NCBI GenBank assembly: GCA_044464765.1 | Contig: JBIQKZ010000005.1 | Location: 62,001 to 126,000, forward strand | DNA: 64,000 nt | Reading direction: 5' to 3' | From: JBIQKZ01 sp044464765 | GTDB lineage: Bacteria > Pseudomonadota > Gammaproteobacteria > Burkholderiales > Burkholderiaceae_B | Part shown: piece after piece, positions 42,834-51,748 of the stretch | Layout: the number at the start of each line of letters is the position of its first letter | Numbering within the stretch: the stretch's first letter is position 1 | Program-made: the position numbers and the translations under genes | Notes under the pieces: generated by a model | What the model saw: only the letters and a program-made list of their open reading frames with translations | What the model was told of the DNA's origin: nothing | The model's database searches: none

Positions 42834-43739
42834 ATGATTATTGATACACATTTGCACCCCACCAATCTCGTTGACGAGGCCTGGAGGCATACGGGAGAAC
42901 CCTTCACGGGCGAGCGCCTGATCAAGATGATGGACGGTCCATACATCATCAATGGCAAGCCGCGCCGTATCGACATGGGCTTTATCCAGCCGCCGCCCGG
43001 AAACACCGGCTATCGCGATGGCAACCGCCGAGGCCGCGAAGGCATTCGCGACTACATGAAATACGTTGCGGAACTGACCCAGAAGTATCCCGACCGTTTC
43101 ATCGGCAACTTCAACTTCAACCCACGCTGGGGCCCGGAAAACGGCGCTGCCGAGCTGGAATTCCACGTGAAGGAGTACGGCTTCAAGATGCTGAAGCTGC
43201 ATTCCAATATGCACGGCTATCGCCCCGATCGGGCTCTGGAGTGGCTGCGTCCCGCCATGAAGAAGTGCGCTGAACTGGGGGTCGTGGTGTTGATCCATAC
43301 GGGTGATGGCCCGTACTCCATCCCCACTCAGTTCTATCCCATCATTCGCGAGTTTCCGATGGTGAACTTCATTATCGGCCACTTTGGCATCCAGACGGGA
43401 GGCAACTATTCGTTCGAGGCTTTCTGGATGGCCATGGACACGCCCAATGTGTATTGCGAATCGGGCTGGTGCTTCCAGTCGCGGATTGTCGAGTTCGCCA
43501 AGCAGCTGCCGCGCGACAAGATTGTGTTCGGCACCGACTCGCCGCCGAACGAGCCCGGCATGTGGCTGCGCGAGCTCGAGGTTCTATGCTCGCCGCCGCC
43601 GCAGGGCATGTCGCTGGATGAGGAGGGCCTCGAGGACTACATGGGCAACAACATTGCCCGACTGGTGGGTATCGAGCCCACCAAGCCGCCCAAGGATCTG
43701 GCCGAAGCCGAGAAACGGCTGAAAGCCACTTACGTGTAA
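42834..43739 (+). CDS. Amidohydrolase-2 family metal-dependent hydrolase/decarboxylase
   Basis: 301 residues. A full metal set can be assigned: H6 and H8 (DTHLH), H155 (IHTGDGPYSIP), H183 (GHFGIQTGG) and D235 (FGTDSPPNEPG). The block MMDGPYIINGKPRRID at 32-47 is shared with the paralogue and is not one I know from characterised enzymes. It probably decarboxylates or hydrolyses a ring acid or lactone with Zn or Mn. Neighbours are its degenerate paralogue and a UbiD decarboxylase. The paralogues look like a tandem duplication that became a pair. Confidence 0.87.
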   Translation: MIIDTHLHPTNLVDEAWRHTGEPFTGERLIKMMDGPYIINGKPRRIDMGFIQPPPGNTGYRDGNRRGREGIRDYMKYVAELTQKYPDRFIGNFNFNPRWGPENGAAELEFHVKEYGFKMLKLHSNMHGYRPDRALEWLRPAMKKCAELGVVVLIHTGDGPYSIPTQFYPIIREFPMVNFIIGHFGIQTGGNYSFEAFWMAMDTPNVYCESGWCFQSRIVEFAKQLPRDKIVFGTDSPPNEPGMWLRELEVLCSPPPQGMSLDEEGLEDYMGNNIARLVGIEPTKPPKDLAEAEKRLKATYV

Positions 43740-43751
43740 TTGTTGTGTTCT

Positions 43752-43782
43752 GCGGGAGCGTCGGCAGGCGCCCCCGCCTTTT
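43752..43782 (+). terminator. Hairpin with T tail inside the array (possible attenuator)
   Basis: GCGGGAGCG (43752-43760) pairs with CGCCCCCGC (43769-43777) with one mismatch, followed by CTTTT. It lies in the 55-base gap between the second amidohydrolase and the UbiD gene. It may lower expression of the downstream genes rather than end the operon. Confidence 0.5.
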
Positions 43783-43794
43783 ACAGAGAAGACC

Positions 43795-45189
43795 ATGACC
43801 TTGAAATCGTTAGGCCAGTCTCAGGACTTTCACGAGTTCGCCCGGAACTACCGCGAGCAGTTTCCGGATGACGTGCTGACCATCCCGGACGCTTTGTCGA
43901 GCGACCAGGACGTTACCGGGTTGGTGGTCGAACTTGCCGCGCAAGAGCGGCACCCCATGTTGGTGTGCGAGAACGTAAGCGGCCTTGGCGTTCCGTTGGC
44001 AACCAATGTCTTTGCCTCGCGTACTCGGTTGGGCAGGTTGTTTGGCGTGGGGCCGGAGCAGTTGCAAGAGGCCTACCAGCAACGCGCCAATGCGCCCATC
44101 GCGCCGCGCATCGTTGCTTCAGGCCCGATCCTGGATCACGTCGTGCAGGGGGATGCTGTCGATCTGGCGCTGCTGCCCATGATCAGGCATTTCGAAAGCG
44201 ATCGGGGCCCCTATGTCACCAACGCCGTCATTGTGGCCGAAGACCCGGTGAGCGGCGTGGCCAACCTTAGCTATCACCGTTCGATGCGGCATGCGCGCGA
44301 CGCACTGGCAACCAGTTTGCACTCGCGGGGCCATCTGTGGCGCATGCTGAATGCGGCGCGTGACCGCGGCGAGGCCTTGCGTGTGGCGATGGTCGTTGGG
44401 GCGCACCCGCTGTTCATGCTGGCAGCGTCGGCGCGCGTGCCGTATGGCATGGACGAGCGTGCCATTGCCGGTGGTTTGTTCGGCGCGCCGCTGGATATGG
44501 TGAAGACGCCCCGCCATGGTATTGGCGTGCCCGCCAGCGCCGAGTTCGTGCTTGAAGGCACGATCGATCCCGAGGCGCGTGCGGAAGAGGGGCCGTTCGG
44601 CGAGTTCACCGGCTATTCGTCGGATCGGTCCACCAACAATGTATTGAAGATCGATACGATCATGCGCCGCAAAGACGCCTGGCTGGTCGACGTGGTGGGT
44701 GGCTCCAGTGCCGAACATTTAACGCTCGCGCGTTTGCCGCGTGAGGCGGAAATGAGCGAGAAACTGAAAGAGCGTTTCCCGGCGGTAACCGCAGTGCATT
44801 ATCCGAATTCGGGCACGCATTTCCATTGCTACGTGGCCCTTAAGCAATCCCGCGACGGCGAAGCCCGGCAGATCATGCTGGCGCTGCTGGGGTGGGATCC
44901 GTACTTGAAAACCGTCGTGGCGGTCGATAGCGACATCGACATCACCAACGACAGCAAGGTGCTGTGGGCCCTGGCGGCGCACTTCCAGCCGCATCGCGAC
45001 ATGTTCATGGTCGATGGATTACCAGGCAGCCCGCTTGACCCGTCGTCGTCGGTTAATGGAACGACCTCGCGGCTTGGCCTGGATGCCACGCGTAGCTCGA
45101 CATTCGACGGCAAGCCTGCTGTTCTTGGCGACCAGGCGCTTCAGCAAGCCCGGGACATTTTGCGGCGGCTTTCGCGAGGTGCGGCATGA
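43795..45189 (+). CDS. UbiD-family decarboxylase (prenylated-FMN dependent)
   Basis: 464 residues. UbiD features are 'GPYVTNAVIVAEDP', 'NLSYHRSMRHARDALAT' near 158-174 and the glutamate-rich block 'AEFVLEG' with EEGPFGEFTGY at 249-274. Enzymes of this family reversibly decarboxylate aromatic, heteroaromatic or alpha,beta-unsaturated acids using prenylated FMN. The cofactor-making UbiX is encoded next, with a four-base overlap. The low similarity to housekeeping UbiD and the locus point to a catabolic substrate, unknown here. Confidence 0.91.
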   Translation: MTLKSLGQSQDFHEFARNYREQFPDDVLTIPDALSSDQDVTGLVVELAAQERHPMLVCENVSGLGVPLATNVFASRTRLGRLFGVGPEQLQEAYQQRANAPIAPRIVASGPILDHVVQGDAVDLALLPMIRHFESDRGPYVTNAVIVAEDPVSGVANLSYHRSMRHARDALATSLHSRGHLWRMLNAARDRGEALRVAMVVGAHPLFMLAASARVPYGMDERAIAGGLFGAPLDMVKTPRHGIGVPASAEFVLEGTIDPEARAEEGPFGEFTGYSSDRSTNNVLKIDTIMRRKDAWLVDVVGGSSAEHLTLARLPREAEMSEKLKERFPAVTAVHYPNSGTHFHCYVALKQSRDGEARQIMLALLGWDPYLKTVVAVDSDIDITNDSKVLWALAAHFQPHRDMFMVDGLPGSPLDPSSSVNGTTSRLGLDATRSSTFDGKPAVLGDQALQQARDILRRLSRGAA

Positions 45190-45839
45190 TGCAGCAGCAA
45201 ACAGCCTATGCCGGCCCGCCGCCGCAGCGCATGATCGTGGGCATTAGCGGCGCCTCGGGGTTTGTCTATGGCGCCCGCCTGCTGGCCCTGTTAAGAGCGT
45301 TGGATGTTGAAACGCATTTGGTCGTGAGCCGCGCGGCGATCTTGACGATGGCGCATGAAACGGACTACAAGCTGTCCGACATCATCGCGTTGGCCAGCGT
45401 CTATCACAAACCCGACGACATCGCCGCCGGCATTTCCAGCGGTTCGTTCAAGACGCTGGGTATGATTGTCGCGCCCTGTTCGATGAAAACACTGGCGGAA
45501 ATTGCGTCGGGCGTTTCGTCGGGGCTGCTGGCCCGTGCGGCCGATGTCACGCTGAAAGAACGCCGCCCCCTGGTATTGATGGCGCGAGAGACGCCGCTTA
45601 CCGCCACGCATTTGAAAAACATGTTGGCTGTCACGGAAATGGGCGGCATTATCGCGCCGCCTGTGCCCGCTTTTTACTCGCGGCCCGCCACGCTGGACCA
45701 GATGGTCGATCATACGCTGGGCCGCGTACTGGATTTGTTCGGGCTGGACGCCGGCACCGTGCAGCGCTGGGGCGAGCCCCAGAGCAACCCGGTGGCTTCC
45801 TCCCATTCCCATTTGTATAACGTTGGAGAGTTCGCATGA
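45186..45839 (+). CDS. Flavin prenyltransferase (UbiX/Pad1 family)
   Basis: 217 residues. FMN-binding GISGASG is at 19-25, and 'APCSMKTLAEIASGVSSGLLARAADVTLKE' and 'LMARETPLTATHLKNML' are family hallmarks. It adds a dimethylallyl group to FMN to make the UbiD cofactor. Start and stop overlap ubiD and the CobW gene by four bases each, so the three are translationally coupled. A start at 45231 (MIVGISG) without the 15-residue Gln/Pro-rich head is possible. Confidence 0.93.
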   Translation: MMQQQTAYAGPPPQRMIVGISGASGFVYGARLLALLRALDVETHLVVSRAAILTMAHETDYKLSDIIALASVYHKPDDIAAGISSGSFKTLGMIVAPCSMKTLAEIASGVSSGLLARAADVTLKERRPLVLMARETPLTATHLKNMLAVTEMGGIIAPPVPAFYSRPATLDQMVDHTLGRVLDLFGLDAGTVQRWGEPQSNPVASSHSHLYNVGEFA

Positions 45840-46906
45840 GCAGTCTACCCATTACCCAAGGTCAGGTTCACAAGATTCCCGTCACGGTTCTCTCGGGCTT
45901 TCTGGGCGCCGGAAAAACTACCCTGCTGAACTATATCCTGCGAGAAAACCATGGCCGGAAGATTGCCGTCATCGAGAACGAGTTTGGCGAAATCGGCATC
46001 GATGGCGGGCTGGTGTTCGAGAGCACCGAGGAAATCTACGAGTTGAGCAATGGCTGCGTCTGCTGCGTGGGCGAGGCCAGGGAAGACCTGCTGCGCATTG
46101 TCAAGCAGTTGCTCCAGCGTCCTGATCGGCTCGATCACATTATTATCGAAACCAGTGGATTTGCCGATCCCTATCCCGTGGCCCAGACCTTCTTCCTGGA
46201 CGATCCCATCTCGCAGGAGGTGTACCTGGATGCGGTGGTGACCATGGTCGATGTGAAGCACATCGGCATGCATCTGGATGATGTCAAGCCCGATGGCATC
46301 GACAACCAGGCGGTTGACCAGATTGTTTGCGCGGATCGCATTGTCCTGAATAAAGTCGATCTGGCCGGCAAAGACGAAATCGATGCAATTACAAAGCGGA
46401 TCCGTTCCTTGAACGAAACGGCCCAGATCGTAACGTCGAGCTATGCGCAGATCGACCTGGGCAATATCCTGGGCATCGGCGCGTTCGAGCAGACCCAGCG
46501 CCTGATGGAGATGGGTGAAGACGATTCCCATGGCGTCGACCATGATCATTCTCATCATGACCACGCCCACGATGAACTGCACATGCAAATACACGAGCAT
46601 GAGCACGATCCGGCCGTCACTTCCGTGGGCATTGAGTCTGACGATGAAATCGATATTCAGGCCATGAATCGCTGGGTCGAAGAATTCAGGACCGCCGAGA
46701 CCGATGACTTGTTCCGCATGAAGGGAATCTTCGCGGTCAAGGGCGAGAACCATCGTTATGTGCTGCAGGGCGTGCATCGGCTGGTTGAGTTCCGGCCTGC
46801 CCAGCCGTGGGGGACTGAACCGCGCTCAAGCCGCATGGTGTTCATTGGGCGCAACCTTGACCGCGCGGCGTTAAACGAGCAGTTCAAGAAGTGCGTCGCC
46901 GCCTGA
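45836..46906 (+). CDS. CobW/ZNG1-family G3E GTPase, putative metal chaperone
   Basis: 356 residues. Walker A GFLGAGKT is at 21-28, the metal-binding CVCC at 74-77, 'IIIETSGFADP' at 102-112, and NKVD at 172-175. A histidine/aspartate-rich stretch covers about 232-258, and the CobW C-terminal domain follows. These GTPases deliver Zn or Co to target enzymes. Its coupling to ubiX and closeness to two amidohydrolases suggest that it loads the metal of the catalytic amidohydrolase; this is inference. Confidence 0.92.
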   Translation: MSSLPITQGQVHKIPVTVLSGFLGAGKTTLLNYILRENHGRKIAVIENEFGEIGIDGGLVFESTEEIYELSNGCVCCVGEAREDLLRIVKQLLQRPDRLDHIIIETSGFADPYPVAQTFFLDDPISQEVYLDAVVTMVDVKHIGMHLDDVKPDGIDNQAVDQIVCADRIVLNKVDLAGKDEIDAITKRIRSLNETAQIVTSSYAQIDLGNILGIGAFEQTQRLMEMGEDDSHGVDHDHSHHDHAHDELHMQIHEHEHDPAVTSVGIESDDEIDIQAMNRWVEEFRTAETDDLFRMKGIFAVKGENHRYVLQGVHRLVEFRPAQPWGTEPRSSRMVFIGRNLDRAALNEQFKKCVAA

Positions 46907-47030
46907 AGTGCGCTTGACCGCTCTGGTGGTTTGTTTTATTTGATTCGATGCAGGAATACGAGGCAGTAACGGAGATGTCAGTGATGGATTAGCGGGTTGA
47001 AGACACCGCACGGGGAGAGGAGACAAACTC

Positions 47031-48617
47031 ATGACCGAAGAAACAAAAACAGCACAGCTGGTATTGCGCGGAATTACAAAAAACTATGCGTCGGTGGTCG
47101 CAAACGACAACATCGACCTGTCCGTCGCAAAAGGCGAGATCCACGCCGTTCTGGGGGAGAACGGCGCCGGCAAGTCAACCCTGATGAAGATCATCTATGG
47201 GGTAACGCAGGCCACCCACGGCGATATGTACTGGTGCGGCGAGAAAGTCGTTGTCAGCAGCCCCGCCCATGCCCGCAGCCTGGGCATTGGCATGGTGTTT
47301 CAACACTTCGCGCTGTTCGAGACGCTTAGCGTGGTCGAAAACGTGGCGCTGGCGCTGCCCGGCAAGCCCGATCTTGGCGACCTGGCAACACGCATCAAGG
47401 CGGTGTCCGAGCGCTACAACCTGCCCGTGGACCCACACTGTATGGTGTATGAGCTTTCCGTCGGAGAGCGCCAGCGGGTGGAAATCATTCGGTGCCTGCT
47501 GCAGAACCCAAGTTTGCTGATCATGGATGAACCCACGTCGGTCCTTTCCCCCCAGGCGGTGCGCAAGCTGTTTGAAACCTTGCGCCATTTGGCCGACGAG
47601 GGCTGCAGCATCCTGTATATCAGCCACAAGCTGGATGAAATCCAGGAGCTCTGCCATAAGGCAACCGTTTTGCGGGGCGGCCGCGTAACGGGTACGTGCA
47701 TACCTTCGCAAGAAACCCCCGCCTCAATGGCCAAGCTCATGATCGGTCGGGAACTGCCCGTTTGCGTCCGGGGCGAGCACGACGCGGACGGCGATGTCTG
47801 CTTGCGGGTCGAGGGGCTTACCCTGGCCGCGCCCAGCCCCTTTGGTACCGACTTGAAGAACATCGATCTGCAGGTCAAGGCGGGGGAGATCTTCGGCATT
47901 GCGGGCGTGTCCGGCAACGGCCAGCAAGAGCTCATGTATGCCTTGTCAGGCGAACTGCCGCTGGCAACCCGGGAAGGGGTCTGGATCGAGGGCACGCCGG
48001 TCGGTCATATGTCGCCGGCGCAGCGTCGTTTGCTGGGTCTGTGTTTTGTGCCAGAAGAGCGGCTGGGCCGTGGCGCGGTGCCCGAGATGACACTGGCCGA
48101 AAATGCGCTGTTGACCGCCTATGGCGCCAATATGCTGGGATATGGCTTTATCCGCTCGGATGCGATGTACGCCTTCACCAGTGAATGCATCGACCGCTTC
48201 AGCGTCAAGTGCAGCGGGCCGGATGCTCCGGCACGCTCGTTGTCGGGCGGGAACCTGCAGAAGTTCATCGTTGGCCGCGAAATCATGCAGGCGCCCAAGC
48301 TGCTGATTGTCTCGCAGCCCACGTGGGGCGTCGACGTGGGCGCCGCCAGCTTCATCCGGCAGGCGCTGATCGACTTGCGCAACGGGGGTGTTGCGGTATT
48401 GATCGTTTCCGAAGAGCTGGACGAGCTGTTTGAAGTGTGCGACAAGGTGGCCGTGATCGCCAACGGTCGCCTGTCGCCCGCACGCAGCCCCAACGATACC
48501 ACCATCGAGGAAATCGGTCTGTGGATGAGCGGCATGTGGCCCGGAGCCGGTGACGATGCAGTGCCGGTGGGGCCGCCCGGTCCGGTGAACGTATCGGAGG
48601 GGCTTCATGTTTCTTAG
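47031..48617 (+). CDS. BMP-type ABC transporter ATP-binding protein (nucleoside/purine importer)
   Basis: 528 residues with two ABC domains. The first has GENGAGKST, 'GMVFQHFALFETLSVVEN', LSVGERQRVEI and LLIMDEPTSVLSPQ. The second (from about 250) has the degenerate Walker A GVSGNGQQEL and a signature LSGGNLQKFIVGRE, normal for the RbsA/YufO/NupA type. It overlaps the permease gene by 11 bases. With two permeases and a BMP receptor it forms a nucleoside- or base-type importer. Confidence 0.92.
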   Translation: MTEETKTAQLVLRGITKNYASVVANDNIDLSVAKGEIHAVLGENGAGKSTLMKIIYGVTQATHGDMYWCGEKVVVSSPAHARSLGIGMVFQHFALFETLSVVENVALALPGKPDLGDLATRIKAVSERYNLPVDPHCMVYELSVGERQRVEIIRCLLQNPSLLIMDEPTSVLSPQAVRKLFETLRHLADEGCSILYISHKLDEIQELCHKATVLRGGRVTGTCIPSQETPASMAKLMIGRELPVCVRGEHDADGDVCLRVEGLTLAAPSPFGTDLKNIDLQVKAGEIFGIAGVSGNGQQELMYALSGELPLATREGVWIEGTPVGHMSPAQRRLLGLCFVPEERLGRGAVPEMTLAENALLTAYGANMLGYGFIRSDAMYAFTSECIDRFSVKCSGPDAPARSLSGGNLQKFIVGREIMQAPKLLIVSQPTWGVDVGAASFIRQALIDLRNGGVAVLIVSEELDELFEVCDKVAVIANGRLSPARSPNDTTIEEIGLWMSGMWPGAGDDAVPVGPPGPVNVSEGLHVS

Positions 48618-49683
48618 GCTTGAGCCGCGTGCCGAGCTGTCGAAGACCATGCTCGTGCTGTCTCCCCTTATCGCCGTGGCGCTGACCCTGGTGGGGGGGC
48701 TGATCCTGTTCGCCACGCTGGGAAAGAATCCGATCGAAGGCTTTAGGGTCTATTTCTTTTACCCGCTGCGCGACCTTTACGGCTGGACCGAGCTGCTTCT
48801 TAAGGCCACGCCGCTGATGCTGATCGGCGTTGGCCTGTCGATTGGGTTTCGCGCCAGTGTGTGGAATATTGGCGCGGAAGGTCAGTACATACTGGGCGCC
48901 ATCTTCGCCACCGGTGTGGCCTTGCACTTTCACGATTCCGAGACAGCTTCCCGCTACGTGGTCCTGCCCTTGATGTTGCTGGCCGGAGCGTTGGGCGGCG
49001 CCTTGTGGGCGGCGATACCCGCCTGGTTGCGCACCCGCTTCAGGACCAATGAAATCCTGGTCACCCTGATGCTGGTGTACGTGGCCCAGTTCCTGGCCTC
49101 GTGGCTGGTGCACGGGCCATGGAAGGATCCCGCCGGCTTTAACTTTCCCCAATCCGCCACGTTCAGCGACGCGGCCCTTCTGGGGATTCTGGTCGAAGGC
49201 ACGCGCTTGAACACGGCCTTTCTCCTGGCGCTATCAACGCTGGTGGCCGGCTATTTTTTCCTGCAACGCAGTTTTCATGGCTTTCAGATGCGGGTGGGCG
49301 GGCAGGCCCAGGCAGCGGCGCGCTATGCGGGTTATTCCGCCAAGGGGGCGATCTGGCTGGGTTTATTGGCGGGTGGCGCATTGGCCGGCGTGGCGGGCAT
49401 GGCGGAAGTGGCGGGGCCCGTCGGTCAGTTGACCGAGTTTGTCTCCAATAACTATGGCTTTGCCGGAATCATCGTCGCGTTCGTCGGGCGGCTGAATTCC
49501 ATTGGGGTTTTCTTCGCGAGCCTGTTGATGGCCTTGCTTTACCTGGGCGGGGAACAAGCGCAACAGTTCCTGAACCTTCCGTCGTCGATTTCGAACGTGT
49601 TCCAGGGGATGCTGTTGTTCTTCCTGCTGGGCACAGATCTTTTCAGCACTTACCGGCTTCGGTTTGGCCGACTGTCCAACTAA
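48607..49683 (+). CDS. BMP-type ABC transporter permease 1
   Basis: 358 residues with about nine hydrophobic spans, BPD_transp_2 family (RbsC/LivH-like). 'GFRASVWNIGAEGQYILGAIFATG' and 'TNEILVTLMLVYVAQFL' are characteristic of the YufP/NupB branch for nucleosides. The start is inside the ATPase gene end. The partner permease follows ten bases later. Confidence 0.91.
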   Translation: MFLRLEPRAELSKTMLVLSPLIAVALTLVGGLILFATLGKNPIEGFRVYFFYPLRDLYGWTELLLKATPLMLIGVGLSIGFRASVWNIGAEGQYILGAIFATGVALHFHDSETASRYVVLPLMLLAGALGGALWAAIPAWLRTRFRTNEILVTLMLVYVAQFLASWLVHGPWKDPAGFNFPQSATFSDAALLGILVEGTRLNTAFLLALSTLVAGYFFLQRSFHGFQMRVGGQAQAAARYAGYSAKGAIWLGLLAGGALAGVAGMAEVAGPVGQLTEFVSNNYGFAGIIVAFVGRLNSIGVFFASLLMALLYLGGEQAQQFLNLPSSISNVFQGMLLFFLLGTDLFSTYRLRFGRLSN

Positions 49684-49692
49684 GGACGAATC

Positions 49693-50625
49693 ATGGATAC
49701 CTATATTCTTGCGTCCATTCTGTCGACCACCATTGTGGCGGGCACGCCATTGATACTTGCCGCGTTGGGTGAGTTGGTCGCCGAAAAATCCGGAGTGCTT
49801 AACCTGGGCGTCGAAGGCATGATGGCGGTCGGCGCGATCAGTGCGTTTGCCACCGCGTATGCAACTGGTAGTGCTACCTTGGCCATCCTGGCCGGGATGG
49901 CGGCGGCGTGTTTGCTATCGCTGATATTCGGTTTCCTGACCCTGACGATGTTGGCCAATCAGGTTGCGTCGGGGCTGGCGCTGTCGATCTTCGGGGTGGG
50001 TTTGTCGGCCTTTGTCGGCAAGTCGTACGAGTCGGCTCCGTTGAATGCGATTGCGCCCACGCCCATCCCCTTGCTGGCCGATATTCCCATCCTCGGTCCC
50101 GCACTCTTCCAGCAGCAATCCATGGTTTATGTGTCGTGGGTGATTGTGGCGGCGGTGGTCTGGTTTTTGTATCGCAGTCGCGCGGGGCTGGTGCTGCGCG
50201 CGATCGGCGAGTCGCCCGAAGTGGGGCACGCCGTGGGGCATCCCGTCATTTTCATTCGCTATCTGGCGGTTGCTTTCGGCGGCGCCATGGCGGGCATGGC
50301 GGGGGCGTTCCTCTCGGTGTATTACACGCCTCTCTGGGCGGAAGGAATGGTGGCAGGGCGCGGCTGGATTGCAGTAGCGCTTGTGGTGTTTGCGACCTGG
50401 CGGCCTTTGCGGGTCGTCCTGGGAGCGTATTTGTTTGGCGGGGTAATGGTGTTGATGCTGTTCCTGCAGGGCTCCGGCTTGAAGATGAACATACCGGCGC
50501 AGCTTCTTTCATCCTTGCCTTACCTGGCCACTATTTTCGTGTTGGTATTGATTTCCCGTAACGTAAAAACCATTCGGCTCAACTCGCCGGTATCCCTTGG
50601 CTTGCCCTTCCGGGCTGGCAGCTAG
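49693..50625 (+). CDS. BMP-type ABC transporter permease 2
   Basis: 310 residues, BPD_transp_2 family of the YufQ/NupC branch. The hallmarks are 'TPLILAALGELVAEKSGVLNLGVEGMM' and 'GLSAFVGKSYES'. It forms the second half of the channel with the preceding permease. An AAGGACGAATC ribosome site precedes the ATG. Confidence 0.91.
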   Translation: MDTYILASILSTTIVAGTPLILAALGELVAEKSGVLNLGVEGMMAVGAISAFATAYATGSATLAILAGMAAACLLSLIFGFLTLTMLANQVASGLALSIFGVGLSAFVGKSYESAPLNAIAPTPIPLLADIPILGPALFQQQSMVYVSWVIVAAVVWFLYRSRAGLVLRAIGESPEVGHAVGHPVIFIRYLAVAFGGAMAGMAGAFLSVYYTPLWAEGMVAGRGWIAVALVVFATWRPLRVVLGAYLFGGVMVLMLFLQGSGLKMNIPAQLLSSLPYLATIFVLVLISRNVKTIRLNSPVSLGLPFRAGS

Positions 50626-50675
50626 GGCCCCATCCTGGGCGGAGCCGCGGCTTCATATTACAAGGAAGAGACATC

Positions 50676-51746
50676 ATGATCAGAAGAAACGTACGTGGGC
50701 GAGTATTGATTGCGGGTTTGATGGCGAGCTTGGGCATGGCCTTTTCGGCGCACGCCGAGCCGCTTAAAACGTGTTTCGTGTATTCCAACCCGATTGGTGA
50801 AAGCGGTTGGACCTATCAGCAGGAACTGGCTCGTAAAGAGCTGGTCGCCGCCATGGGGGACAAGATCACCACCAAGTATGTGGAAAATGTGCCCGAAGGC
50901 CCTGATGCAGAGCGGGTCATTCGTAACTTCGTACGAGAAGATTGCAAGCTGATCTTCACGCCGTCGTTTGGCTTCATGGAACCCACGATCAAGGTGGCGC
51001 GCCAGTTTCCCGACACCATTTTCATGAACGGCACCGGCTACAAGACCGCGGACAACGTGGGCGTGTACAACGCCCGCTATTACGAAGGGCGCTATCTGGA
51101 AGGCGTGCTGGCCGGCCGCATGAGCAAGAATGGATCGATCGGTTATGTGGGTGCTTTCCCGATCCCCGAAGTCTTGCAAGGCGTGAACGCGTTCACGCAG
51201 GGGCTTCGCAGCGTGAATCCCGAAGCCCAGGTCAAGCTGGTTTGGCTGAACACCTGGTACGACCCGGGCCGTGAGCGCGATGCGGCCAATACGCTGATCG
51301 ATCTAGGAGTGGATGTTCTGGCGTACGCAACGTCGGGCGTGGCCATTGTGACGACGGCGGAAGAAAAAGGCGTGTACACGGTGGGCTATTACTCGGATGT
51401 TTCCAAGTTCGGGCCCAAAACCAACCTGACCTCTATCCAGCACACGTTTGGCGATTACTACATCAGCGTCGTCGAGGATGTCCTGGCGGGCAAGTGGAAA
51501 TCCGGCCATGCCATGGGTGGCCTGAAGGAAGGCATGATCAAGATGGCGCCGGTAAACGACGTGGTGCCCGAGGATGTCAAGAAGGAGCTTGCGCAGCTAG
51601 AGCAAGCGATTGTCGACGGAACGCTTCACCCGTTCCAGGGGCCTGTGGTTGACCAGGATGGCAAGGAAAGGGTCGCCAAGGGACAGGTCATGAGCGACGA
51701 GGATATGTCGAAGATGAACTACCTGGTTGAAGGGATCGAGGGATAG
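50676..51746 (+). CDS. BMP-family periplasmic substrate-binding protein 1
   Basis: 356 residues. A signal peptide ends near FSAHAEP. The mature start 'KTCFVYSNPIGESGWTYQQELAR' and 'KLIFTPSFGFMEPTIKVARQFPD' are BMP/Med family, whose known ligands are nucleosides and oxidised purines. It follows the two permease genes and is two bases upstream of the deaminase start, so cargo and first enzyme step may be linked. Confidence 0.91.
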   Translation: MIRRNVRGRVLIAGLMASLGMAFSAHAEPLKTCFVYSNPIGESGWTYQQELARKELVAAMGDKITTKYVENVPEGPDAERVIRNFVREDCKLIFTPSFGFMEPTIKVARQFPDTIFMNGTGYKTADNVGVYNARYYEGRYLEGVLAGRMSKNGSIGYVGAFPIPEVLQGVNAFTQGLRSVNPEAQVKLVWLNTWYDPGRERDAANTLIDLGVDVLAYATSGVAIVTTAEEKGVYTVGYYSDVSKFGPKTNLTSIQHTFGDYYISVVEDVLAGKWKSGHAMGGLKEGMIKMAPVNDVVPEDVKKELAQLEQAIVDGTLHPFQGPVVDQDGKERVAKGQVMSDEDMSKMNYLVEGIEG

Positions 51747-51748
51747 AC

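Noticed and set aside
47791..48617. Broken second ATPase domain in the BMP importer
   Set aside because: The degenerate second Walker A is normal for RbsA/YufO-type tandem ATPases, so it is not a lesion.
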